64,000 nucleotides of DNA from JAJPHI01 sp035541875 (GTDB taxonomy: Bacteria; Desulfobacterota; Binatia; Binatales; Binataceae). The notes under the pieces are model-generated. The model made no database searches. It was not told the DNA's origin and saw nothing but the letters and a program-made list of their open reading frames with translations. The stretch's first letter is position 1. Each line of letters starts with the position of its first letter. Made by a program: the position numbers and the translations under genes. The stretch lies in assembly GCA_035541875.1 (NCBI GenBank), contig DATKML010000004.1, positions 1 through 64,000 on the forward strand, read 5' to 3'. This document shows positions 44,914 to 53,104 of this stretch, one piece after another.

Positions 44914-45267
44914 CTACTCGTTCCAGCCCCACTTCGCCTTGTTCGCGGCGATTTGATCAGGCGTCGGATGCTCCTTCGAGGCGAAGGTTTTGACCTTGAA
45001 CTGATCAGCCTGCTCCGATGTCTTATGGTTCAATGGGACGTCATCCTTGAAGACATCGGGAACTGCCGGTTCCTCGAAAATCGCCTGCCACGGGCACTCC
45101 GGCTCACATGCACCGCAATCGATACATTCGTCGGGGTTGATATAGAGCTGGTTGGGGAAGTTCGCCTTGTCGTCACCGACGTATTCGTAAATGCAATCGA
45201 CCGGACACACGCTGACACATCCGGTGTCCATACAATCAATACAAAGCCGAGTTATCGTCCATGGCAT
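44914..45267 (-). CDS. 7Fe/8Fe bacterial-type ferredoxin
   Basis: A 117-residue electron carrier. The N-terminal cluster motif is CIDCMDTGCVSVCPVDC and the second is CIDCGACEPECP, consistent with one 3Fe-4S/4Fe-4S and one 4Fe-4S centre. The C-terminal extension of about 50 residues is charged and typical of FdxA-like ferredoxins. Convergent to jag; the partner is unknown. Confidence 0.88.
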   Translation of the reverse strand: MPWTITRLCIDCMDTGCVSVCPVDCIYEYVGDDKANFPNQLYINPDECIDCGACEPECPWQAIFEEPAVPDVFKDDVPLNHKTSEQADQFKVKTFASKEHPTPDQIAANKAKWGWNE

Positions 45268-45475
45268 AGCTGCAAAATCCTCTCTTGCGCGATTGCGCTC
45301 TTAGCGTACCCTGCCGACCGGCTCGTACCAAGCTCATTCGCGGCAGACCGCCGATTAAATCAGGAGTCTGGGGGTTTTTGCCATAGATGAAGGAGGTTTG
45401 CAAAACCTTGCGATGAGATTTTTTCTCTCGAATCGATTCCGATCGGAAAAAGCCTTCAGCTTGTGATTTTTCGCC

Positions 45476-45925
45476 GTGCCGCGTTACACTTCGCGCGTGG
45501 ATGCGAAGCTCGAAGCGATGCTGAACTTGCTGCTCGAATCGGAGCGCGCTGGCGTCGTCGCGCTCGAAGCCCTGGAGCGTCAGGTGGAGCATCCGGATCT
45601 CAAGCGGCTGCTCCAGACTTCGCGGGAGGACGAGACGTCCGACGCGAAGAGCCTCGACGATTTGATCCGGGCGAGCGGTGGGACTCCTACCACAAACGTA
45701 GGGCCATTTGCCGCCAAGGTTGCCGCCGCCGCGACGCTGCATGATCGCCTGCAATTGCTGATTCACGGCGAGGAGTGGGTCGCGCGCAAAATCGAGGAAG
45801 CACTCACCCTCGCGCCGTCAGAAGGGCCGATTCACGAATGCCTGAAGCAGATGGTGCGACGTCATCATTTTGAAGTCGAATGGGGCCGGGCTGAACTAAT
45901 CCGGCTGATGAACGAGGTTGGGTAA
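45476..45925 (+). CDS. Small helical protein, ferritin-like candidate
   Basis: A 149-residue protein, start GTG at 45476 with no clear ribosome site. It is predicted mainly helical, with Glu/His spacing such as LLLESERAGVVALEAL, SREDETSDAKSL, HGEEWVARKIEEAL and HHFEVEWGRAEL that could ligate two irons in a four-helix bundle. I do not recognise a specific family. It lies 30 nt before the acyl-CoA dehydrogenase gene and may be co-transcribed. Confidence 0.5.
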   Translation: MPRYTSRVDAKLEAMLNLLLESERAGVVALEALERQVEHPDLKRLLQTSREDETSDAKSLDDLIRASGGTPTTNVGPFAAKVAAAATLHDRLQLLIHGEEWVARKIEEALTLAPSEGPIHECLKQMVRRHHFEVEWGRAELIRLMNEVG

Positions 45926-45955
45926 CCTCCAATCCGCAACGAACCGGAGCCATCG

Positions 45956-47152
45956 ATGGACCTAAGCTACAGTCCCGAAGAAGAAGCCTTCCGCGAACGC
46001 GTACGCAAATTTCTGCGTGAGAATCTGCCTCCCGGATGGGCCGAGAGCGGCGTCGGTGCACGACCGGCCGGGATGTCGCAACTCGATTTCCTGCGCGATT
46101 GGCAGCGCCGCCTGTACGAGAACGGCTTTCTCGGCATGGCGTGGCCCAAGGAGTATGGCGGTCAGGGCGCGAGCCAAATCGAGATGGCGATTTACAATGA
46201 GGAGTCAGCCCGTGTCCGTGCACCGGGAGCCCTCAATGCTATCGGCCTTTCGATGGTTGGGCCTACGATCATTTCCCACGGGACTCCAGAGCAGAAAGCC
46301 CGTTTCCTGCCAAAGATCCTGAGCGCCGAAGAGATCTGGTGTCAGGGTTATTCCGAGCCGAATGCCGGCTCAGACGTCGCTTCCCTCCAGACTAAGGCTG
46401 AACTCAAGGGCGATGAATTCGTCGTCAACGGCCAGAAGGTCTGGACCACGCTCGCCCATCTCTCGCAATGGTGCATGCTGATCGCGCGCACCGATCCCGA
46501 TGCCCCGAAGCATCGTGGAATCTCGTGCTTGCTGGTCGATATGAAGACGCCCGGCCTGACCGTCAAGCCGTTGCGGCAGATGACCGGCGAGGCCGAATTC
46601 AACGAGATGTTCTTCGACGACGTGCGGGTACCGCGCAAGAATCTGCTCGGGCCGATGAACGAAGGATGGCGCGTCGCCACCACCACCCTAATGAATGAAC
46701 GGGGCACGAGCGCGCTCGCCTCCGTGATGCGCTATCGGATTATCTTCGACGAGATCGTCGCGCTGGCCCGCAAGACGATCCGCAACGGCCGGCCCGCGAA
46801 CGAAGATCCGGTGCTTCGTCAGCAACTCGCCCAGTTCCATGTCGATCTGGAGATGATGAAATATACGGCGTATCGGACCTTCTCGAAGATTCTTAAGGGC
46901 GGCGATCCGGGGCCCGTCGGTTCGATGTCCAAGCTAGCCTGGTCCGAGCTGAATCAGCGGATGATGGAATTCATCATCGGAATCGAAGGTCCCGCTAGCC
47001 AACTAATGCGCGACTCGCCATATGCGGTGCAGAACGGCCGCTGGCAGCATCATTTCCTCCGTTCGCGTGCGAATACGATAGAGGCGGGAACCTCAGAGAT
47101 TCAGCGCAATATTATCGCGGAACGCGTCTTGGGGCTTCCCAAGTCGCGGTAG
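45956..47152 (+). CDS. Acyl-CoA dehydrogenase
   Basis: FAD enzyme oxidising acyl-CoA to enoyl-CoA, 398 residues. Family blocks are WPKEYGGQGASQIEMAIYNEE, GYSEPNAGSDVASLQTKAE, FVVNGQKVWTTLAHLSQWCML, NEMFFDDVRVPRKNLLG, and the C-terminal RANTIEAGTSEIQRNIIAERVLGLP. The chain length and acyl specificity cannot be told. It is followed at 36 nt by a cupin gene. Confidence 0.92.
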   Translation: MDLSYSPEEEAFRERVRKFLRENLPPGWAESGVGARPAGMSQLDFLRDWQRRLYENGFLGMAWPKEYGGQGASQIEMAIYNEESARVRAPGALNAIGLSMVGPTIISHGTPEQKARFLPKILSAEEIWCQGYSEPNAGSDVASLQTKAELKGDEFVVNGQKVWTTLAHLSQWCMLIARTDPDAPKHRGISCLLVDMKTPGLTVKPLRQMTGEAEFNEMFFDDVRVPRKNLLGPMNEGWRVATTTLMNERGTSALASVMRYRIIFDEIVALARKTIRNGRPANEDPVLRQQLAQFHVDLEMMKYTAYRTFSKILKGGDPGPVGSMSKLAWSELNQRMMEFIIGIEGPASQLMRDSPYAVQNGRWQHHFLRSRANTIEAGTSEIQRNIIAERVLGLPKSR

Positions 47153-47187
47153 AGAGATAACCGCAATCCTGCAAGGAGCAATCCCCA

Positions 47188-47658
47188 ATGCCATTCATGT
47201 CGATTACTGATCCCGAGTTTTGGAAAATCTGCCCGCAGGGGCTCGAACTCATTCCCAAGAGCATGGTGGGGACCGGCGGTGGCGTCGCCTACTTCGTGAT
47301 GGGCGACCGCAAAGAAGATGCGCCCACCGTGGTTGCGCTCAAGATGGCGCCCAATTGGGTTCTGCCGCGCCACGCGCATGATTGCTACCGCTTCGAGGTC
47401 ATCGTGCAGGGGACGCTCGACGTCGGCGATCGGATTCTCAAAGTCGGCGACGTGATGGTCAGCGAGCCAAATACCTTCTACGGACCTCATATCGCTGGCC
47501 CCGAAGGATGCACCACGTTCGAGATCTTCAGCAACCATCATGCTTCCCACGAAGCGATGCTAGATATTGCCGGGATTGTCCATAAATTCGACGTGTCCCA
47601 GCCCGGTGCTTTCCAGGAGATGATGGACGCGCAGGATAACGCGAAGAAATCCGCTTAG
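47188..47658 (+). CDS. Cupin-domain protein
   Basis: A 156-residue single-cupin protein with the metal motif PRHAHDCYRFEVIVQG (first half) and the second half VMVSEPNTFYGPHIAGPEG. It follows the acyl-CoA dehydrogenase gene and may be an ancillary or regulatory metal protein in the same pathway; the substrate is not evident. Confidence 0.75.
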   Translation: MPFMSITDPEFWKICPQGLELIPKSMVGTGGGVAYFVMGDRKEDAPTVVALKMAPNWVLPRHAHDCYRFEVIVQGTLDVGDRILKVGDVMVSEPNTFYGPHIAGPEGCTTFEIFSNHHASHEAMLDIAGIVHKFDVSQPGAFQEMMDAQDNAKKSA

Positions 47659-47683
47659 TTCGGCGGCGCGGTTCGCGACGAGT

Positions 47684-48289
47684 CTATTTAGCCGGTGGAG
47701 CAGGGACTTCCTGCATCCGGGCAGTTGTATCGCCGTCGTATTCCAGATGGAGCGCTCGGACGATAATTCCGTGCATCCGCCACGTCGCGATAACGAAAAC
47801 CAGCTCCAGGATCTGCTCGTCACTGAAATGACTCTTCAGCGCGGCGAAGGTCGCGTCTTCAATCAGGTTCCGGGCAACTAATTCGTCGGCGGCGGCCATC
47901 ACCGCGCGCTCGGCCGCATCGAATTTGTCCGAGGTAGCCCAACCCTTGATCGCGTTGAGCTTCTCCTCGGGTAAGCCGACCATCCGGCCCACTTTCATGT
48001 GCTGGGAGTATTCGAATTTGCAGTCACCTACGATTCCGGCGCGAAGGATCGCCAGTTCGCGATATTTGGGCTCGAGCACGCGCCCGGGTTGCAGCAGCGT
48101 GAGCAAAGAGTCCCGCGACATCTGGAGGATATCGGGCACTAGCGCGTAGGTCGTCCAATAATCGCCGGGCGTGCCGGTTGCCGTACCCGGTTGCGCAACA
48201 GGATCGCGATCTCCGAAGAACTCGCGATAAATCTTGCGCACCTCGGGTGATGCGTCCTTAAGACTGACCTGCTTGAGCCGGTTCCCCAT
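47684..48289 (-). CDS. Carboxymuconolactone decarboxylase-family protein
   Basis: A 201-residue AhpD/CMD-fold protein. RELAILRAGIVGDCKFEYSQHMKVGRMVGL gives a C-x2-E-x3-H pattern, so the second Cys of the peroxidatic AhpD CxxC is Glu. This is the CMD-like variant whose role is often unknown in acyl or aromatic metabolism. Convergent with the cupin gene. Confidence 0.8.
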   Translation of the reverse strand: MGNRLKQVSLKDASPEVRKIYREFFGDRDPVAQPGTATGTPGDYWTTYALVPDILQMSRDSLLTLLQPGRVLEPKYRELAILRAGIVGDCKFEYSQHMKVGRMVGLPEEKLNAIKGWATSDKFDAAERAVMAAADELVARNLIEDATFAALKSHFSDEQILELVFVIATWRMHGIIVRALHLEYDGDTTARMQEVPAPPAK

Positions 48290-48372
48290 AGCCGAATCCT
48301 CCCGTCGCGTCTTGGCTGACGCGCTGAAGAGCTTGCTACGGCGAGAGATTCAATTCAAATGGATCGCTGGAC

Positions 48373-48774
48373 TCAGGAGGCAGGACCAGTACGCCGCCGC
48401 CACTCATCTTCACCGATCTCGCCCTTCACCAGAGCGCAGCAATCCGTGCATAGCAGCATCAGGGAGTCCGGCTGCTGATTGCCTTCCTGATGGTCTTCGC
48501 GAGCGAATACTGGCCTGAGCCGTTGAGTGAAGCTGCCGGCGCGTGTGCATAGCTCGCACTGAAGCCAGGACGGCGGTCGCTTAGACCGTAAGGGCGCGAC
48601 CTTGGGCTTGGCGTCAGGCGTCGGTTCAACCGGCACATTAGAAAGGCTGGCCCGCGGCGGTAACATCGCGAGCCAGCCAATTGCATGAGTTATGCCTTGA
48701 TCTCGGCTCGGCAAGAAAGTGCTAATCCGAGCCAACGCTTCGGGGTAGTTAGCCATTCCGCACGGCTGTTGCAT
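48373..48774 (-). CDS. Small zinc-ribbon / HNH-like protein (uncertain)
   Basis: Up to 133 residues with two CxxC pairs, WLQCELCTR and LLCTDCCALV, and an intervening EDHQEGN that could complete a zinc site or a degenerate HNH nuclease. A later start at the internal Met (residue 7) is possible. Context gives no clue. The frame could be spurious, though the Cys pattern argues for a real domain. Confidence 0.4.
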   Translation of the reverse strand: MQQPCGMANYPEALARISTFLPSRDQGITHAIGWLAMLPPRASLSNVPVEPTPDAKPKVAPLRSKRPPSWLQCELCTRAGSFTQRLRPVFAREDHQEGNQQPDSLMLLCTDCCALVKGEIGEDEWRRRTGPAS

Positions 48775-48808
48775 TTCTCACACAGCCGGGCCGAAGGGTC
48801 TTTAAAGG

Positions 48809-49951
48809 CTATAGGATGGCCCCACTCGAACGCAGCTTTTGCAGATCGTTCGGGCTAAAGCCCCAGTCTTTCAGGGCTACTTCAGTGTGCTCGCCCGGCT
48901 TGGCCGGTGGACCCTGAATCGCTCCCGGCGTGCGACTGAAACGGGGAGCAGGACCGGGCTGCGTTACGCCGTCACGTACGACAAAGGTGCCACGTGCCTT
49001 GTTGTGCGGATGATTCGGCGCTTCCCCCATGCTCAGGACGGGAGCGAAGCAGATGTCGCTACCCTCCATGATCTTGCACCATTCGTCGCGCGTCTTGGTC
49101 AGGAAAAGCGCGGCCACTCGTTCCTTCATCTGGGGCCACGACTTGCGATCGTTCTGCGGTGCCAGTTCTTCGGCTTTGAGGCCCGACTTCTCCAACAGTT
49201 CTTCGTAGAACTTCTTCTCGATCGATCCGATCGAGACGTATTTCCCGTCCTTGGTCTCGTAGACGTCATAGTAATGGGCGCCGGTGTCGAGCATGTTCGC
49301 TCCACGCTCGTCGGTCCAGATTCCAGCGCCATGCATCCCGTAGATGGCGGTCATCAGCGACGCGGCCCCATCGACCATCGAAGCATCGATAACCTGTCCT
49401 TTACCCGATTTCTGGGCCTCTAGAAGGCCAGCGACCACGCCGAAGGCGAGATACAGCGCACCACCGCCAAAATCGCCAACGAGGTTGAGCGGAGGTGTTG
49501 GAGCTCCACCGCGGCGTCCGATCGAATGCAACGCGCCCGACAGCGCGATGTAATTGATATCGTGGCCAGCAGCTGACGCCATCGGTCCGTCCTGACCCCA
49601 TCCGGTCATGCGGCCGTAAACGAGCTTGGGATTACGTGTCTGGCATACGTCCGGACCGAGCCCGAGACGCTCCATAACGCCGGGACGAAAACCTTCGATT
49701 AGCGCATCAGCCTTTTCGATCAGGCGGAGCAAGGCTTCGGTCGCTTCGGGCTTCTTGAGGTCGAAAGCGACAGAGCGACGACCGCGATTCAGCAGGCTGT
49801 ATTTGGTCTCGACCGAGATACCCAAACCGGCATCGGCTGTCCGATCGATGCGAAGCACTTCCGCGCCGAGGTCCGACAGCAGCATCGCGCACATCGGCGC
49901 CGGTCCGATCCCGGCCAGTTCGATAACTTTAAATCCCGTAAGCGGTCCCAT
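48809..49951 (-). CDS. CaiB/BaiF family CoA transferase
   Basis: Class III CoA-transferase or acyl-CoA racemase, 380 residues. GLKVIELAGIGPAPMCAMLLSDLGAEVLRID-type N-terminus (starting GFKVIELAGI), RRSVAFDLKKPEA and AGHDINYIALSGALHSIG are family blocks. It could activate a carboxylic acid or interconvert methyl-branched acyl-CoAs as alpha-methylacyl-CoA racemase does. Close to the acyl-CoA dehydrogenase and CMD genes. Confidence 0.87.
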   Translation of the reverse strand: MGPLTGFKVIELAGIGPAPMCAMLLSDLGAEVLRIDRTADAGLGISVETKYSLLNRGRRSVAFDLKKPEATEALLRLIEKADALIEGFRPGVMERLGLGPDVCQTRNPKLVYGRMTGWGQDGPMASAAGHDINYIALSGALHSIGRRGGAPTPPLNLVGDFGGGALYLAFGVVAGLLEAQKSGKGQVIDASMVDGAASLMTAIYGMHGAGIWTDERGANMLDTGAHYYDVYETKDGKYVSIGSIEKKFYEELLEKSGLKAEELAPQNDRKSWPQMKERVAALFLTKTRDEWCKIMEGSDICFAPVLSMGEAPNHPHNKARGTFVVRDGVTQPGPAPRFSRTPGAIQGPPAKPGEHTEVALKDWGFSPNDLQKLRSSGAIL

Positions 49952-50168
49952 GGCTTCCCTCGAATTTGCGGATTTTCGGCCCTCACCTTAGCACAGCCGC
50001 CTAACGATAAAAGGATTAACGGCCGGATCACCCCTTTGCGCGTTGCTCTTTAAAAATCAACCAACCGAAGCATGCTGAGGGTGAATTTAGCATGTCGGAT
50101 ATCACCGTGGCCTGTAGTAGAATATCGAGGCGAGCTGTGGAACCTATCTAGCGGGATGAATTACGGCG

Positions 50169-51086
50169 ATGACTCACGAAGATAGCGCAAAAGACATCAA
50201 ACCGAAGTGGTTGGAGTTCGATCCAGCCGTCCTCCGAGAAAGTCTCGACCGGAAGGAATTTTTCCTGCGCCATAATATCGCCGGGCATCCCCTCTTCTCG
50301 ATGGACCGGTTGCGGCGGCTCGCTGCTCACTTGGGAGAACTGCCTGGCGAGTTCTACGTCGATGCGGGAATTTCCACCGCCGGTCAGCGATGGGAGGAAG
50401 CCGAGCGTCCTGAGGATAAACTGACCGACATTTTCGATCGGCTACCATACGAGGATAAGTGGGTCGTCCTGCGGCGAGCAGAGCTCGATCCCGAGTACCG
50501 TGAGTTGCTCGTCAAATGTCTGACGGAATTGCGCGAAGGGCTCGGCGGGTCGTGGGGTCGTCCGATATGGCGCGAGAACTCGATCATCTTCATAACATCG
50601 CCCAACCGCATCTCGACGTACCACATCGACCGTGAATGCAATTTCATCCTCCAGATAGAGGGCGAGAAGACGATCTACATTTTCGACAGGAACGACCGCG
50701 AGGTTCTGCCGGAAGAAGAGATCGAGCGCTTCTGGACCGTTGATAACAACGCGGCACGCTATCGTCCTGAGTTCCAAGGCCGCGCTCGGGAGTATGTGCT
50801 ACGCCCGGGATGCGGAGTGCACGTTCCGGTTAACGCACCCCATTGGGTCCAGAACCATGATAACGTATCGATCACGCTGTCGATCAATTTCCAACTCACC
50901 GACAGTGCCCGAGCCAACACTTATCGCACGAACTACTACTTGCGGCGGATGGGGCTCAATCCAACGCCCCCAGGCATCAGCCCTTTGCGGGACAAGGTCA
51001 AAGCGGAACTGATGAGTAGTGCTCTCTGGCTGTGGCGCCATCTGAAGGGCTCGCAGCCTTGGGATAACGAACGAATGACCGCCTGA
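50169..51086 (+). CDS. JmjC/cupin-like protein, possible Fe(II)/2-oxoglutarate oxygenase
   Basis: A 305-residue protein of the bacterial JmjC-like cupin superfamily. The metal triad is suggested by His152 and Asp154 in STYHIDREC and His225 in VNAPHWVQN, and Lys167 could hold 2-oxoglutarate. GEKTIYIFD is the family strand. The protein stands alone between two convergent or divergent neighbours. Substrate (protein side chain or small molecule) unknown. Confidence 0.72.
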   Translation: MTHEDSAKDIKPKWLEFDPAVLRESLDRKEFFLRHNIAGHPLFSMDRLRRLAAHLGELPGEFYVDAGISTAGQRWEEAERPEDKLTDIFDRLPYEDKWVVLRRAELDPEYRELLVKCLTELREGLGGSWGRPIWRENSIIFITSPNRISTYHIDRECNFILQIEGEKTIYIFDRNDREVLPEEEIERFWTVDNNAARYRPEFQGRAREYVLRPGCGVHVPVNAPHWVQNHDNVSITLSINFQLTDSARANTYRTNYYLRRMGLNPTPPGISPLRDKVKAELMSSALWLWRHLKGSQPWDNERMTA

Positions 51087-51109
51087 ATCGGGCGGTATTC
51101 TGACCAACA

Positions 51110-51131
51110 CCCCGCCTTAATTGAGGTGGGG
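51110..51131. terminator. Hairpin between convergent genes
   Basis: CCCCGCCT pairs with AGGTGGGG (one G-T pair) around TAATTG, overlapping the stop of the fmdB-like gene. No strong U-tract is present on either strand, so it is a weak candidate terminator for the JmjC-like and FmdB-like genes. Confidence 0.35.
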
Positions 51132-51638
51132 CTTAGGGTGCACTCGTCGGTTTGGTGCTGCAGGTTTTTCCTTTTTCGGTGCGGCAGCGCGACGGCGGGC
51201 ATAGACCCCCGGATCTGATAGCGGTGAATGGTCGTGATCATGCCCGTGCGGCTTTTTCTTGGTCACGGGCTTTTCCGGTTCACCGCGCTTTTTCTTCAAC
51301 TCGGCGCGCGCCGCCATCGTATCGTCGTACTCGGCGCCGCGACCATTTAGATAAGCGGCGTAGCGCGCGTTCGATGGCCCATCCATCCAGCAGATTTGCG
51401 CGGGCGGTGGGACCCTGAGTTTAGTCACATCGGACCGCGACGGATTGGCTGGGGTAGAGTCACTTACCGAATCCGCACCGGCATTACCCGCTCGACCGAA
51501 GACCGCTGCCGAAGGAATCCGGCGGGCCTTCTTGCCGCACTCAGGGCAGGGAAAGCTCTTAAGCCCGGATTCGCTGAGCGAGGCGAGCACCTCGAAAATC
51601 AGATCGCAACGCTGGCACTCGCACTCGTACAGCGGCAT
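51117..51638 (-). CDS. FmdB-type zinc-ribbon protein
   Basis: A 173-residue protein with an N-terminal zinc ribbon, MPLYECECQRCDLIFEVL and SFPCPECGKKARRIPS, the two CxxC knuckles of the FmdB/regulatory zinc-ribbon family. The rest is basic and low-complexity (KKRGEPEKPVTKKKPHGHDHDH) with a His-rich stretch. A putative regulatory role is by family only. Confidence 0.75.
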   Translation of the reverse strand: MPLYECECQRCDLIFEVLASLSESGLKSFPCPECGKKARRIPSAAVFGRAGNAGADSVSDSTPANPSRSDVTKLRVPPPAQICWMDGPSNARYAAYLNGRGAEYDDTMAARAELKKKRGEPEKPVTKKKPHGHDHDHSPLSDPGVYARRRAAAPKKEKPAAPNRRVHPKPHLN

Positions 51639-51660
51639 CGCAGAGTCTCAATCCCGTTGA

Positions 51661-52434
51661 TTAGTCGATCCGATGCGGATGCTCTTTCCAGTCCTCAGGA
51701 TCGTGCGTGATCCACATCGTGGCGCCCTGGATATCGCGAATCATCTTGATGCGCTGCAAGGAGCGAATCGACTGCGTGGGATCGTAGTCGATTCCCATCG
51801 TCGCGCCCTGATTTACCGCGGCTCGCAGATGGGCCGTGTCGCCGGTCAGGAGGAATTTGCGATTGGGTAGGTTCACCAGCACCGAGCACTCGCCGGGCGT
51901 ATGGCCTGGCGTCAGGAGGAACTGCACGGAGCCATCGCCGAAGAGGTCGAAATCACCCGCCAGTTCGAGCCAGTCATAGCCACGCGTTGGCAGGAAATCA
52001 TTCAGGATAAAGGCCCAGCGGCGATCGGGATCGGGCCAGTAGGCGTAACGCAGTTCATTCGCCCCGACCAGGAACTTGGCGTTCGGGAAATAGGTCAGAC
52101 CGCCCGAGTGATCGAGATGCGAGTGCGATAGGATCACGTACTTCACGTCGGAGGCTTTATAACCAACGCCCTCGATCTGCTTGTCGAGGGTCTCTGACTT
52201 GGTCCACTTGATCGGTAACGCCGCGCCGGCTTCACCCCAGTATCCGGGGTCGGTGATAATTTTTTCGTTGCAGCCCGTATCAAAAAGGACGAGACCCTTG
52301 GGGTGCTCGATAAGGAATGAGGGGCAAGGCAGCTGCAGTAGCTCGTCGGCACCACCATGCATCAGGAGTGATGCCGGAGCGGTCAGTTCTGCACCGGGCA
52401 GTGCCCACATTTTCTTCGCTTTACCTTCCGCCAT
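51661..52434 (-). CDS. MBL-fold hydrolase, quorum-quenching-lactonase-like
   Basis: A 257-residue metallo-beta-lactamase fold protein. The metal motif HSHLDHSGG is intact, with LFDTGCNEKI earlier, GHTPGECSVLV and LLTGDTAH later, as in AHL lactonases of the AiiA group. It sits between FmdB and the monooxygenase operon on the same strand. The actual substrate is not determined. Confidence 0.82.
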   Translation of the reverse strand: MAEGKAKKMWALPGAELTAPASLLMHGGADELLQLPCPSFLIEHPKGLVLFDTGCNEKIITDPGYWGEAGAALPIKWTKSETLDKQIEGVGYKASDVKYVILSHSHLDHSGGLTYFPNAKFLVGANELRYAYWPDPDRRWAFILNDFLPTRGYDWLELAGDFDLFGDGSVQFLLTPGHTPGECSVLVNLPNRKFLLTGDTAHLRAAVNQGATMGIDYDPTQSIRSLQRIKMIRDIQGATMWITHDPEDWKEHPHRID

Positions 52435-52507
52435 GATCGGATCTCCCCCTGATTGTGTATGCGGTGGAAGCTAGATCGCGCGATCACGCGCTGTCAAGGC
52501 GAGAGCT

Positions 52508-53104
52508 TTAGGCCGACTTGATCGAGGGTAGCGCGGCAGGTGCCGAAGTTCGCGTTTCGCCTGCGAGTGCTCGAGCTTGATAGATACAGTATCCGATCGC
52601 GCCCAGCAGAATCAGCGATGCGATAATTAATGGCGCGATCAACGGTTGCCACCACGAACCGACCGACAGGTCGAAGTTAACGTGATATACCGTCGGCGCT
52701 TCGCCAATCGTCAGGAACGCATCGTAATGACCGGGGTCGAGATTAGTCTCGATATCGATCACGCCGGTCGGGTAGCGCTTGGCCGGGAGCGAGATAGCGG
52801 GGGATCCGCCTTCAGGCACGATTTCCACCTCAACCGGGTCATACAGAAGTTCAGGTCCCACCAAATCGAACACGAGCAACGTGTTTCCGCCGCGCGGCAA
52901 GCTTCCGCAATACTCGGCGAATCGATTGTACTGCGGCTGGTAGGCTGAGAAATGAACGTAATTATCGATCCCTGCGTAGCGCGCGCAGGGATCGTAATCG
53001 AGGCCCGGGCCGCCACCGTGAGCCGCCGCGATCCGCGGACAAATCACGCCCATCAGGATGCAAAGGATGATGCCGAGGCGCGTGCGCAAAGCGGGAACTA
53101 TCAC
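52508..53104 (-). CDS. pmoD: PmoD-like periplasmic copper protein
   Basis: A 198-residue protein with a signal peptide (ending near IAAA, His29 follows), a periplasmic domain and a C-terminal transmembrane helix (WWQPLIAPLIIASLILLGAIGYCIY, about 151-175). This is the PmoD topology. Conserved-looking metal candidates are His29, Cys40, His51 and Cys66 (CARYAGIDNYVHFSAY and EYCGSLP). It starts with ATGA overlap with pmoB and is last in the operon. PmoD is linked with copper delivery in methanotrophs. Its sequence is very different from the textbook versions, so the name rests on position, topology and Cys/His pattern. Confidence 0.65.
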   Translation of the reverse strand: MIVPALRTRLGIILCILMGVICPRIAAAHGGGPGLDYDPCARYAGIDNYVHFSAYQPQYNRFAEYCGSLPRGGNTLLVFDLVGPELLYDPVEVEIVPEGGSPAISLPAKRYPTGVIDIETNLDPGHYDAFLTIGEAPTVYHVNFDLSVGSWWQPLIAPLIIASLILLGAIGYCIYQARALAGETRTSAPAALPSIKSA

